Shown one piece after another: positions 46,483 through 54,948 of a DNA stretch of 64,000 nucleotides. A program made the translations under genes and the position numbers. The stretch spans positions 2,046,001-2,110,000 of the forward strand of contig OZ244915.1 in the NCBI GenBank assembly GCA_965221815.1, read 5' to 3'. This DNA is from JAPOXR01 sp965221815. Lineage in GTDB: Bacteria; Pseudomonadota; Alphaproteobacteria; Rhodobacterales; Rhodobacteraceae. Under the pieces are notes generated by a model, which was not told where the DNA came from, made no database searches, and was given only the letters and a program-made list of their open reading frames with translations. Each line of letters starts with the position of its first letter. Position 1 is the stretch's first letter.

Positions 46483-49400
46483 CAACTCGTTCATACCATA
46501 CGGCGATTGTTGGTGCGGGACCGGTTGGCAGTCTCTGTGCCCTCGTCCTGGCCCAAACGGGAAAACGCGTTGCTCTTCTCGAAGCGAATCCCAAAGCCAT
46601 GGACCGTCTGGCTGGCGAGTGGTTGCATCCACCCGCCGTGCGGGCGCTTCGTGAGCTCGGGTTCGATGTCAGCGCACTTCCGGGCAGTACGCGCGGAGAT
46701 GGATTTGCCGTGTTCCCCGAAGATGGAACTGAACCCATTCTCTTGCCTTATGCGGATGATTCACAAGGATTGGTTGTCGATCATGCGACTCTGGTATCGC
46801 TGCTCCGTGAAGCCGCTGACGATTCCCAAAAGGTTGACTATATTGCCGGTGCCCGAGTCACCGGCATTGATGGCAAAAGCCTGACCTACATGCAGGGAGG
46901 GGTGGAAAAATCGCTCAGCGTCTCACGCGTTGTCGGGGCTGATGGACGCACATCCGTGGTGCGCAAATCACTTGGCCTGCCCGTGAATCCCACGATCTGT
47001 TCGCGAATGCTGGGAGTCACGCTGTCCGGTGCAAAGGTCCCCTTCAAAAATTATGGGCACGTGGTTCTGGGCGGACCCGGTCCAATCCTGATCTACACAC
47101 TGCATAATGGAGATATCCGTGTCTCCGTTGACATACCACTCGAGAAATGGGTGCCACATGATCGGATCGGTTACCTGTCGGAGTCCTGTGCAAAACTTCT
47201 GCCTGGTGATCTCGGTGATGCTTTCATCAAGGCATTGCAATCAGGAGCTTTTCACGCCGCGGTCAACCAATTCAGGCCACGCGTCACATATGGCAATTCC
47301 AGAAAAGTGCTGATCGGCGATGCGGCCGGCCATTATCATCCACTGACAGCTGTCGGGATGACGCTTGGATTTGGTGATGCCCAGGCGCTTGCGAAAACAG
47401 ACGATTTCCACGGTTTCACCAACAATCGGTTGCGTGCCATTCGAATGCCTGAATTACTGGCCATGGGACTCTACGAGGTGTTTGCTGATTACCGCGCAGA
47501 AGCGGCTTCTTTGCGCAGCGCAATTTACCGTGGCTGGCGATCGAATGAGTCTTACCGCAACCGGACGATGCGCATCCTGGCATGCGAAGACCGCTCTGTC
47601 ACGACCTTGTTCCTGACGACCTCCGGGACCATCACCCGCGCCTTTCTGCGCGAAATTCCCATACTCTTTCGCCGCACGGAATCGTCGCGTGTACGCGCTG
47701 TCTACACGGCATTGGCCGAACGTCTCTGGTGGTTCACGCGCAGCGTCAGAGAGCTGCGAAGGCAAACGCGGCGAGGGGAGGAAGACAGCAGTGCAGTGAA
47801 TCAGCATCTGTCGCGTGCTTTTCTCTACTCGTTATCGTCGGTCACGACCGAACCGACGACGCAACGGATCGGTTCAGGGTCAAGGCGGATGGATCTGCAA
47901 TCTCCCGATGCGCGTTCTGCCCTGCAGTCTGCGACATCCCGTCTCCTGAGTCTGCAAGGAGTGGACGGTGCATGGGAAGGTGAGATGGTCTGGTGCCCCA
48001 TGCTGTCGGCCCAGTATGCGCTCTTGCATTGGATTATCGGGCGCCCAATGGAACCGGACCGTCGGCGTCGCCTGTTGCGCAGCTTTGAGCGTAGCCGTCT
48101 GGCCGATGGAACCTGGGGCATGCATGAACATTCAAAGTCCCATCTCTTTGTCACGTCACTGGTTTATGTGGCGGCGAGAACGCTGGGAGTCGAACACGAT
48201 GATCCTTTGGTTTCGCCTGCACGGGAATTTATCCGCAGCGAAGATGTCACGCGAATTCCCAGCTGGGGGAAATTCTGGCTCGCCGTACTTAATCTCTATC
48301 GCTGGGAGGGGATCAACCCGATTCTCCCTGAGCTTTGGGTGCTGCCAGGACAACTTCCTTTCCATCCTTCCAAATGGTACTGCCATACCCGACTGATCGC
48401 ACTGGCAATGTCAGTGATCTATGCACAGAAATTCCAGGTGCCGGTCAATCCCCTGGTCACCGCGTTGCGCAGCGAACTCTATGTCGAGGATTTTGACAGG
48501 GTCAATTTTGCCGCCAGCCGGAATCGTCTGCGTTTGGGCGATCTGTTCGCCAAGCCCAGCATTTTGCTCAAGGGTACTTTTGGTGTCGCCCGTCTCGTTG
48601 AGCGCTTTCACGGTCGTCAGCTGCGCCAGCGTTGTGTCGATGAGATGTTGCAACGAATCCGTTGGGAGGTGCAGACGACCACGCATACCAGTATTTCGCC
48701 AGTCAGTGGTCTGTTGAATATTCTCTCACTGTGGCTTCGTGATCCGAAAGATACTGACTGTCAGCAGGCATTGGACAAATTGGAAGGGTGGATCTGGGAA
48801 GATGAGGACGATGGCGTGCGCGTGACCGGTGCCAGGAGTGCCTCATGGGATACAGGATTTGCCCTGCAGGCACTCGCCACTCTTCCCGAATCGATGGAGA
48901 TCAGGGAGTCATTAAATCGCGGTGCAAGTTTCCTGCTGGACAACCAGATCAGATGCAGTTTTCCGGGATTTAAAGAGGCTTTCCGATCTGATCCGAAAGG
49001 CGGATGGTGTTTTGCCGGTGGCTGGCATGGCTGGCCGGTGAGCGACTGCACTGCAGAAGCCGTTTGCGGACTTATTGATGCGTGCGGACAATCGCTGGAC
49101 GAAACAGTGATACGCAATGCCACGGGTTTCATGCTGCGATCCCAGAATCGTGATGGCGGTTTTGGCAGTTATGAATCGCGGCGATCCGCAATTGGTCTGG
49201 AATGGCTCAATCCGGCGGAAATGTTTGGCGAATCGATGACCGAACATTCGTTTGTCGAATGCACCGCTTCCTGCCTCGCTGCACTGGCAGCCTGCCGCAC
49301 GAATTACCCCGATATTGCCGACAATGAGATCATCAACACTGCGATCATGCGTGGCGGTGATTGGTTGCGCCGCACCCAGGGAGCAGATGGATCATGGCGC

Positions 49401-49889
49401 GGCGTCTGGGGCGTTCAGTACATCTACGGAACTTTATTCGGTATCCGCGGATTGCTGGCCGCCGGAACAAAAACACATGATGCCGCCATGGGTCTGGCCA
49501 CACGCTGGCTTCTTGAGCATCAACTGGACGACGGCGGCTGGGGCGAACATCACAGCGGTTGTCTCAGTGGCAAATATGTGGAGCATCACGAAAGCCAGGT
49601 CATACAGACGTCCTGGGCTCTGATCGCGTTGCTGGAAGCCAAAAATCCGGATTGGTTTGCTATTTCTCGTGCTGCCAAATGGCTGTTAGAGATGCAGCAG
49701 GATGATGGAGGGTGGCCCAAACAGGATATGGCGGGTGTCTTCTTCCGTACAGCCCTCCTTGATTATGTCCTTTACCGCCAGTATTTCCCGCTGCATGCTC
49801 TTGGACTTTACGAGCGAAGGCGGCGTGCGCGGCTGCAGATCGTGACGGCAGATGCAATTCGAGAAAAGCCGGAAGCGTTGGCCGCCTGA
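46479..49889 (+). CDS. Fused squalene-monooxygenase-like / oxidosqualene cyclase
   Basis: This 1136-residue protein appears to do two sterol steps. Residues ~1-430 form a flavoprotein: GAGPVG (12-17), Glu35 for ribose, GEWLHPPAVRAL (46-57, like the squalene epoxidase GELLQPGG segment), GADGR (153-157) and the FAD motif IGDAAGHYHPLT (279-290). A polar linker (~430-472) leads to a cyclase (~473-1115) with QW repeats near 485-501, 881-898, 959-974, 1007-1023 and 1065-1082. The catalytic VSDCTAE has Asp856, the oxidosqualene-cyclase form; the squalene-hopene DxDD motif is absent. The end, GVFFRTALLDYVLYRQYFPLHALG, is also cyclase-like. Predicted: squalene to 2,3-oxidosqualene to a tetracyclic sterol. 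It is one open frame with no internal stop. The flavoprotein half could instead oxidise another terpene. Confidence 0.85.
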   Translation: MTTRSYHTAIVGAGPVGSLCALVLAQTGKRVALLEANPKAMDRLAGEWLHPPAVRALRELGFDVSALPGSTRGDGFAVFPEDGTEPILLPYADDSQGLVVDHATLVSLLREAADDSQKVDYIAGARVTGIDGKSLTYMQGGVEKSLSVSRVVGADGRTSVVRKSLGLPVNPTICSRMLGVTLSGAKVPFKNYGHVVLGGPGPILIYTLHNGDIRVSVDIPLEKWVPHDRIGYLSESCAKLLPGDLGDAFIKALQSGAFHAAVNQFRPRVTYGNSRKVLIGDAAGHYHPLTAVGMTLGFGDAQALAKTDDFHGFTNNRLRAIRMPELLAMGLYEVFADYRAEAASLRSAIYRGWRSNESYRNRTMRILACEDRSVTTLFLTTSGTITRAFLREIPILFRRTESSRVRAVYTALAERLWWFTRSVRELRRQTRRGEEDSSAVNQHLSRAFLYSLSSVTTEPTTQRIGSGSRRMDLQSPDARSALQSATSRLLSLQGVDGAWEGEMVWCPMLSAQYALLHWIIGRPMEPDRRRRLLRSFERSRLADGTWGMHEHSKSHLFVTSLVYVAARTLGVEHDDPLVSPAREFIRSEDVTRIPSWGKFWLAVLNLYRWEGINPILPELWVLPGQLPFHPSKWYCHTRLIALAMSVIYAQKFQVPVNPLVTALRSELYVEDFDRVNFAASRNRLRLGDLFAKPSILLKGTFGVARLVERFHGRQLRQRCVDEMLQRIRWEVQTTTHTSISPVSGLLNILSLWLRDPKDTDCQQALDKLEGWIWEDEDDGVRVTGARSASWDTGFALQALATLPESMEIRESLNRGASFLLDNQIRCSFPGFKEAFRSDPKGGWCFAGGWHGWPVSDCTAEAVCGLIDACGQSLDETVIRNATGFMLRSQNRDGGFGSYESRRSAIGLEWLNPAEMFGESMTEHSFVECTASCLAALAACRTNYPDIADNEIINTAIMRGGDWLRRTQGADGSWRGVWGVQYIYGTLFGIRGLLAAGTKTHDAAMGLATRWLLEHQLDDGGWGEHHSGCLSGKYVEHHESQVIQTSWALIALLEAKNPDWFAISRAAKWLLEMQQDDGGWPKQDMAGVFFRTALLDYVLYRQYFPLHALGLYERRRRARLQIVTADAIREKPEALAA

Positions 49890-49992
49890 TTGGAACTGCG
49901 AATGTCTGACCGGTTCATGTCAAGACAAGAAATCACTGGCACCGTCGGTTGCAATCGCATAACAGTGTATAGGATCGTGAAACGGGGCACGG

Positions 49993-50988
49993 ATGACAAC
50001 GATTTCCATTGAAAAGCGAAACGACAGTGGCAAACGGCCTTTGCGGATTGTGCTTCCTCAGCCACGTGGTTTCTGCGCTGGTGTTGTACGGGCTATCGAC
50101 ATTGTCGAGAAGGCACTGCAGCTTTACGGCACTCCCGTCTATGTTCGACACGAGATTGTTCACAATAAACATGTCGTTGACAGCTTGCGGGAGAAAGGTG
50201 CCGTGTTCGTCGAACAGGTCGATGAGGTTCCCGTCGGTGCCGTCGCGATATTCAGTGCGCATGGCGTGTCCCAGCGCGTCGAAGATGACGCCAAGCTACG
50301 CGATTTGCATGTCCTCGACGCAACCTGCCCACTGGTGACCAAGGTCCATAACGAAGCCAAGCGCTACACGGATCGGGGATTTGAGATCGTCCTGATCGGA
50401 CATGAAGGACATCCCGAGATCGAAGGAACAATGGGACGTGTTGAAGGCAAGGTTCTGTTGGTGTCAACGGTCGAGGATGTCGCCGAGTTGCAGCCATCAG
50501 ACAAGAGCAAGCTCGCTTACATCACACAGACGACACTGAGTGTTGACGACACCGCCGAAATCATTGCTGCCCTGAAGGAGAGATTTCCGGACATCGAGGG
50601 GCCGAGTGCGAGCGACATCTGTTACGCGACCCAGAATCGACAGGACGCAGTCAAACAGATGATCGGTGTTTGTGATCTCGTTCTCGTGATCGGCGCACAA
50701 AACAGCTCAAATTCAAATCGATTGCGCGAGATCAGCGAAACGCGGGGTGTCACCAGCTATCTGATCAATGATGCAAACGATGTCCAGCTCGATTGGTTTG
50801 ACGATGTCCACACTGTGGGGATCACGGCCGGAGCTTCGGCCCCCGAGCGACTGGTTCAGGGCCTGGTGGAACATCTGGGTCAGAATTTTGATACGCAGAT
50901 CGATAATCTTGACGTCGTCAATGAGAATGTGACCTTTCGGTTGCCAAAGGAACTGCGATCGATGGACAATCTTCATACAGTCAATTGA
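49993..50988 (+). CDS. ispH: 4-hydroxy-3-methylbut-2-enyl diphosphate reductase IspH
   Basis: This 331-residue [4Fe-4S] enzyme of the MEP pathway releases IPP and DMAPP. The three cluster cysteines are Cys28 (PRGFCAG), Cys112 (DATCPL) and Cys210 (DICYATQNRQ). The catalytic Glu region HEGHPEIEGTMG and SSNSNRL are intact. It lies 103 bases after the fused cyclase in the same direction, so it may be co-transcribed and supply isoprenoid precursor for sterol synthesis. That link is inference; an ispH is needed in any MEP-pathway bacterium. Confidence 0.96.
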   Translation: MTTISIEKRNDSGKRPLRIVLPQPRGFCAGVVRAIDIVEKALQLYGTPVYVRHEIVHNKHVVDSLREKGAVFVEQVDEVPVGAVAIFSAHGVSQRVEDDAKLRDLHVLDATCPLVTKVHNEAKRYTDRGFEIVLIGHEGHPEIEGTMGRVEGKVLLVSTVEDVAELQPSDKSKLAYITQTTLSVDDTAEIIAALKERFPDIEGPSASDICYATQNRQDAVKQMIGVCDLVLVIGAQNSSNSNRLREISETRGVTSYLINDANDVQLDWFDDVHTVGITAGASAPERLVQGLVEHLGQNFDTQIDNLDVVNENVTFRLPKELRSMDNLHTVN

Positions 50989-51374
50989 TATGGTGCCCTG
51001 AAAACAAGGAGTCGAAGCTCGTGTCATGAATTTGCTCCTGTGGGCATATCAGCAGCTGAAGTTGAGAGGTTTCGATATGGATGACTGCGCAATAGGTTCT
51101 CGGGTCAATTGACATGCACCGGTTGGCTGAAAAGTTACACTGGGAAAAGAATCGGTCTTTCCCGGAAGGCCGTTTGGCACAACATCAAGCTCGCTGCGAA
51201 GAAAAGGTGGAACACCACGTCCGAAGTCATAGATATATGGAATCCTGACCTACTATAGCTTGCAGCCGTCTATGGGCAGATATTGGTGGGCGTCCGGACA
51301 GCAGATGGTCGACCGCATCGCGCACACTCGTAGGGAGCATAATTGGAGCGACGACGATTTCGATATCAGACCAG
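50989..51374. other. Intergenic region ispH / outer-membrane barrel gene
   Basis: The 386 bases contain no supportable gene. Two short plus-strand frames (at 51027 and 51113) lack properly spaced ribosome sites. Confidence 0.35.
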
Positions 51375-52814
51375 GTGATTGCCAGCTTACGTGAACCCGA
51401 CTCCGACGGTTCCCTGGTCGGTGCGTCGCTGTTTGCAAAATTGCCGGGATTTTTCGGGGCTGTCAGTCTCGCAATCACTGCCATGGCCACCGGGGCCGAA
51501 GAATCGGGAGATTGGGAAGCAGAGACCTGGGGTACAGTGAACACCACAACCCGGTTGTTTTTCGACTCACCTCTTGATCCGCAGCAATCCCGTCATCATG
51601 CCAGTCTCGCATTTGAGCCCACTTTGTATCTTGAGAATCTGGACGGCCAGAGTTTCACTTTCCGACCGCATATCCGTGCCGGGGAAAGTGGGACAAATGC
51701 AGCCGGGCTCGATATCCGAGAGGCTTATTTCCTGACCTATGGCAATACCGAGGCTTTCGAATGGGAACTGCGTCTCGGAATTGATCAGGTTTTCTGGGGA
51801 ACTGCCGAATCCAACAATCTCGTCAATATCGTCAACCAGACAGACTTTGCCGCTGACCGATCCGGCGACTCGCGTTTGGGACAGCCGATGATCCATGGCA
51901 CCATTGCCGGGGACTTTGGCATCCTGAATCTTCTGGTCCTCCCCTATCACAGACCCAGGACCTTTCCCGGCCGCAAAGGCCGATTGCGGCCGCAGCAGTG
52001 GGTTTCTGACCGTTCATCAGATATTCGTTATACACATGAGGATGGCGACAACCATATTGATTTTGCCGCACGTTATGGCACCACCATTGGATCGCTGGAT
52101 GTCGGGGTCTCAGCCTTCAAAGGCACCGCCCGCGAACCGACTCTCGCACTCAAAAACCCCACTGCCTACGATAGAGAGAAACCGCAGAACGCAACCAATC
52201 CCCGTGTGCAATGTTATGATGAAAAATCGGACTTGGCGCAGTCATTAGCGCCCGACCCGCCCGATCGTCTTCTGCAGTGTTATAGACAAATCGAGCAGGT
52301 CGGGCTGGATCTGCAACTGACGCTTGGTGATTTTCTTGGTAAAGCGGAAGCCATCACACGCAGCGGTTTTGAAACGATCACATCTACCATTAATCCCGAA
52401 AATATGGAGTTTGATCACAAATCCGACACGAGTGCTTACAAGGCCTTCGTGATTGGCGGTGAATACAGTTTTTACGGGATTTTCGAATCAGACGCGGATC
52501 TGACATTGTTTGGCGAATGGAGCCAGGACCAGCGACGGGAATCCGCGACCACTGCCTTTCAGAATGACCTGTTTCTGGCGGCCCGCTACAATTGGAACGA
52601 TGCCGAAGAGACCAGTTTCACCGCCGCAGTGATTGATGATCTTGATTACCCGACCCGCAGTCTGAGCTTGTTGTTTGAACGCCGCCTTTCGGATTCTGTA
52701 TCGATTGATATTGAGTCCTTTTGGTTTCTGCGTTCCCCGAATGACCAGGACAACGCTCTTTATCCGTTGCGCGATGACAAGTTTGTCGAGGTCAGCCTTG
52801 TCTACGGCTTTTGA
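51375..52814 (+). CDS. Outer-membrane beta-barrel protein (DUF1302/alginate-export-like)
   Basis: This 479-residue protein has a hydrophobic N-terminal segment ending near AMATGAEE (about residues 28-44), which could be a signal peptide after a polar lead. It then has many alternating hydrophobic/polar beta-strands and a terminal Phe (VSLVYGF) typical of outer-membrane proteins. Segments such as GIDQVFWGTAESNNLVNIVNQTDF and LPYHRPRTFPGRKGRLRP recall DUF1302-type barrels, which occur near lipid and steroid metabolism genes in some bacteria. The start is uncertain because the GTG has no clear ribosome site. A role in sterol or hydrophobe transport is only suggested by position. Confidence 0.7.
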   Translation: MIASLREPDSDGSLVGASLFAKLPGFFGAVSLAITAMATGAEESGDWEAETWGTVNTTTRLFFDSPLDPQQSRHHASLAFEPTLYLENLDGQSFTFRPHIRAGESGTNAAGLDIREAYFLTYGNTEAFEWELRLGIDQVFWGTAESNNLVNIVNQTDFAADRSGDSRLGQPMIHGTIAGDFGILNLLVLPYHRPRTFPGRKGRLRPQQWVSDRSSDIRYTHEDGDNHIDFAARYGTTIGSLDVGVSAFKGTAREPTLALKNPTAYDREKPQNATNPRVQCYDEKSDLAQSLAPDPPDRLLQCYRQIEQVGLDLQLTLGDFLGKAEAITRSGFETITSTINPENMEFDHKSDTSAYKAFVIGGEYSFYGIFESDADLTLFGEWSQDQRRESATTAFQNDLFLAARYNWNDAEETSFTAAVIDDLDYPTRSLSLLFERRLSDSVSIDIESFWFLRSPNDQDNALYPLRDDKFVEVSLVYGF

Positions 52815-52842
52815 CAATGGAAACTGCGCACCAGCTTGCGCT

Positions 52843-53178
52843 TCAATGATCCATTCTCCAGCAATCTGTCACATGGGTGTAGCTCTGGTATGGTGGACTC
52901 TGCAAGCTTCGCGTCATCGAAAGCATGATCTGGAAGATCGCACGATATTCGCACAGCAACGATTTGAGACTGAGAGAGTAGGCATGTCCGCGTCGACCCA
53001 CTTTAGCGATGTTCTCCTTCAGGCCCCACAGATTGATGTATTGTGACGTCCAATTCACATAGATACCACGCCGAGCGCGTTCCAGGAGACTATCCTCCAG
53101 CCATCGGTTGGTCGTGGTGCTGAACCACCGCCTGAAACCCGGATCAAAAGCCAGGCGCAGATCATCCGTCGTGAACAT
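52843..53178 (-). pseudogene. AbiEi-like antitoxin N-terminal fragment
   Basis: The first ~95 residues read FTTDDLRLAF...LLERARRGIYVN...GHAYSLSLKSLLCEYRAI. This resembles the winged-helix and following segment of AbiEi antitoxins (F..~DL......GLLeRv.RGvYv....YvSLeSALsEyG.I). The rest of the domain and an AbiEii partner are missing, and the final part of the frame drifts into unrelated sequence. It lies next to other broken toxin-antitoxin genes. Confidence 0.4.
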
Positions 53179-53420
53179 GTCCTGACCTTCCGGTCCAGCG
53201 CCACGAGATTTCGCCGTGGATTCTGTCTTGTCGATTCACAGACCGGCATCACTCAAGCTCTGGATCTCTAGCAGACACTCCGATCCTGTTTGTTGCAAAT
53301 TCTCAGGTTAATCGACGCGCCATACCAAATAACGGTCAGGCCGCCGGGCGAAGTCAATCCGGGCGTTGAGATCCAGTTCGAAGCGCCCGTAGGAATTGAT
53401 GCTGAGGCGGCCTGTCGTCA

Positions 53421-53681
53421 TCAATGGTTCCGTCGCTGATCTTCGCTTCCATGATCTGGCCATTGCTGTGCAGCGTGCAAAACGCGCAAAATTGTCACGG
53501 CGCCGGGGTCTTCGGCATAGACGACGACGTAGTTTCGGCGCACGACCAGTTCGCGGGTCCCTTCGATCCTGCCCACGTGGGACATCTGGGATGCTCCGCC
53601 AGCCTTGACGTCTTGTCCTCAATCTCATCCTTGAGCGCCTGGGCGGCGGCCGGATTCTCGTCGGAAATGTAATCGACAATA
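53421..53681 (-). pseudogene. RelE/ParE-type toxin, C-terminal part (split by IS and frameshifted)
   Basis: The minus strand encodes IVDYISDENPAAAQALKDEI…LAEHPR up to the IS edge. After a one-base shift near 53588 it continues SHVGRIEGTRELVVRRNYVVVYAEDPGAVTILRVLHAAQQWP and stops at 53421. This is the body of a ParE/RelE toxin. Its first ~15 residues are on the other side of the IS5 copy. Both the insertion and the frameshift inactivate it. Confidence 0.75.
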
Positions 53682-54560
53682 AGGCCCGTTGACAATTGCC
53701 TTGCGTCTTGAGCACTTATCGTGTATTTATGCCGGCATTGCACGCCGAAAAAGGCGGCACGAGCAGACGAGGTGGGTGACAAGATGAATGCAGATCGTAC
53801 AGTTTTGACGGATGAGATGTGGGCGCGGGTGGCACCGCTGTGTCCGGGCAAGGTGACTGACCCGGGGTGCACGGCGGTGGACAATCGTCTTTTTCTGGAA
53901 GGGGTTCTCTGGCGGTTTCGCACGGGCACACCCTAGCGTGATCTCCCGCCGCATTTTGGTCGGTGGAACAGCGTCTTCAAGCGGTTCCGGCGTTGGACCC
54001 AAGCGAATCTTTTTGAACGTATTTTCAATGAGTTATCTGGTGATCTGGATCTGTCGATAGTGTCTGTGGATGGCACGATCATGCCAGCGCATCAGAAGGC
54101 CTCCGGGGCCAAAAAGGGGGATCAGAATCGGAAGGAATCGGCCGCTCGAAGGGCGGTCTGACGAGCAAGGTCGTGGCCCTCACCGATGCTGTCGGACATC
54201 TGATCCGGTTTGTGGTTCTGCCGGGTCAGACCCACGATCTCAAGGCTGTCCCTGAACTCCTGGACGATCTCACCTGTGAGATGTTGATTGGCGACAAGGC
54301 CTTTGACGCGGATTGGGTGCTGGACACAGTGGCGGAACGCGGAGCCACGGCGGTGATCCCGCCGCGGTCGAACCGAAGTCCGCCACGCGACTTTGACCGC
54401 GACGCCTACAAGGAACGGCACCGGATCGAGAATTTCTTTGCGAAAATCAAGGAGTTCCGGGGGCTCGCCACGCGATACGACAAGACCCGCGCAAGCTTCG
54501 CAGCCGGGATTTACCTGATGGCCGGCGTGGTGGCCGCACGATAATTGTCAACGGGCCTTA
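53681..54560 (+). mobile_element. IS5-family element, copy 2 (decayed, inside a toxin gene)
   Basis: This ~880-base element has the same ends as copy 1: TAAGGCCCGTTGACAAT at 53680-53696 and its complement ATTGTCAACGGGCCTTA at 54544-54560. TA flanks both sides. It is inserted in opposite orientation to the interrupted RelE/ParE gene. Confidence 0.87.
53784..54544 (+). pseudogene. IS5-family transposase, copy 2 (nonsense mutation)
   Basis: ATG 53784 follows GAGGTG. The first frame MNADRTVLTDEMW... is cut by TAG (53934-53936) where copy 1 has Trp (TGG). After it the frame continues RDLPPHFGRW-like sequence, ...LFERIFNELSGDLDLSIVSVDGT, to the AAAAAGGGGG slip site near 54110. The second frame then carries GDKAFDAD and RHRIENFFAKIKEFRG (catalytic Glu) and ends with TAA at 54542. 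The two copies are inactivated at different places. Confidence 0.82.
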
Positions 54561-54607
54561 GTCAGCAGATCTGCGATGGCCGTGGCTTTCCATTCAAGAT
54601 CGGGCAC
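54560..54607 (-). pseudogene. RelE/ParE-type toxin, N-terminal stub
   Basis: From GTG 54607, thirteen bases inside the antitoxin gene end, the frame reads VPDLEWKATAIADLLT and then meets the IS5 copy. It is the start of the toxin whose remainder lies at 53421-53681. The overlap with the antitoxin gene is typical of a coupled toxin-antitoxin operon. Confidence 0.7.
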
Positions 54608-54893
54608 GGAGCCTCTCATCAATCCGCGCCTGAACCTCCTGCATCGCCTTGGCCTGGGATCTGACGGGGCGTTGATCATCCAGGGCCTCCTGGACCTTGG
54701 CCCGAAACCAGGCATCGTAGACGTCCGGGTCGGAGGCCAGACCGGCGGGCAGCCCGCCTTCTGTCGTGACACGGGTCAACAGGATGCGGACCGCATCCGA
54801 GAGTGTCAGACCAACGCCAGCCAACACTTCCGAGGCTTGGGCCTTGAGCTGATCGTCAACACGAACATGAAGCATGGATGTTTGGGCAGGCAT
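54594..54893 (-). CDS. RelB/DinJ-family antitoxin
   Basis: This 99-residue antitoxin has an N-terminal ribbon-helix-helix (MLHVRVDDQLKAQASEVLAGVGLTLSDAVRILLTRV) and a C-terminal helical toxin-binding part. AGGAGGA lies six bases upstream of ATG 54893. The frame is intact although its toxin is destroyed, so it may now be an orphan DNA-binding repressor. A palindrome over its promoter is the probable binding site. Confidence 0.85.
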   Translation of the reverse strand: MPAQTSMLHVRVDDQLKAQASEVLAGVGLTLSDAVRILLTRVTTEGGLPAGLASDPDVYDAWFRAKVQEALDDQRPVRSQAKAMQEVQARIDERLRARS

Positions 54894-54919
54894 GGCAGTC
54901 CTCCTGATTCGAAACTCTG

Positions 54920-54948
54920 ATTGTATCTCTTTTGAGATACGAATTCAA
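54920..54948 (-). promoter_or_regulatory. Antitoxin promoter with palindromic operator
   Basis: On the minus strand TTGAAT (-35, 54943-54948) and TACAAT (-10, 54920-54925) are separated by exactly 17 bases. The perfect palindrome GTATCTCTTTTGAGATAC at 54923-54940 fills the spacer and overlaps the -10. This is the classical place for RelB-type autorepression. It starts ~30 bases upstream of the antitoxin ATG. Confidence 0.75.

Noticed and set aside
46479..49889. Squalene-hopene cyclase as identity of the cyclase domain
   Set aside because: The DxDD motif of hopene cyclases is absent and VSDCTAE of oxidosqualene cyclases is present, along with the oxidosqualene-cyclase-like C-terminus.
51027..51244. 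Short frames between ispH and the barrel gene
   Set aside because: Their starts lack well-spaced ribosome sites and the peptides show no family pattern.
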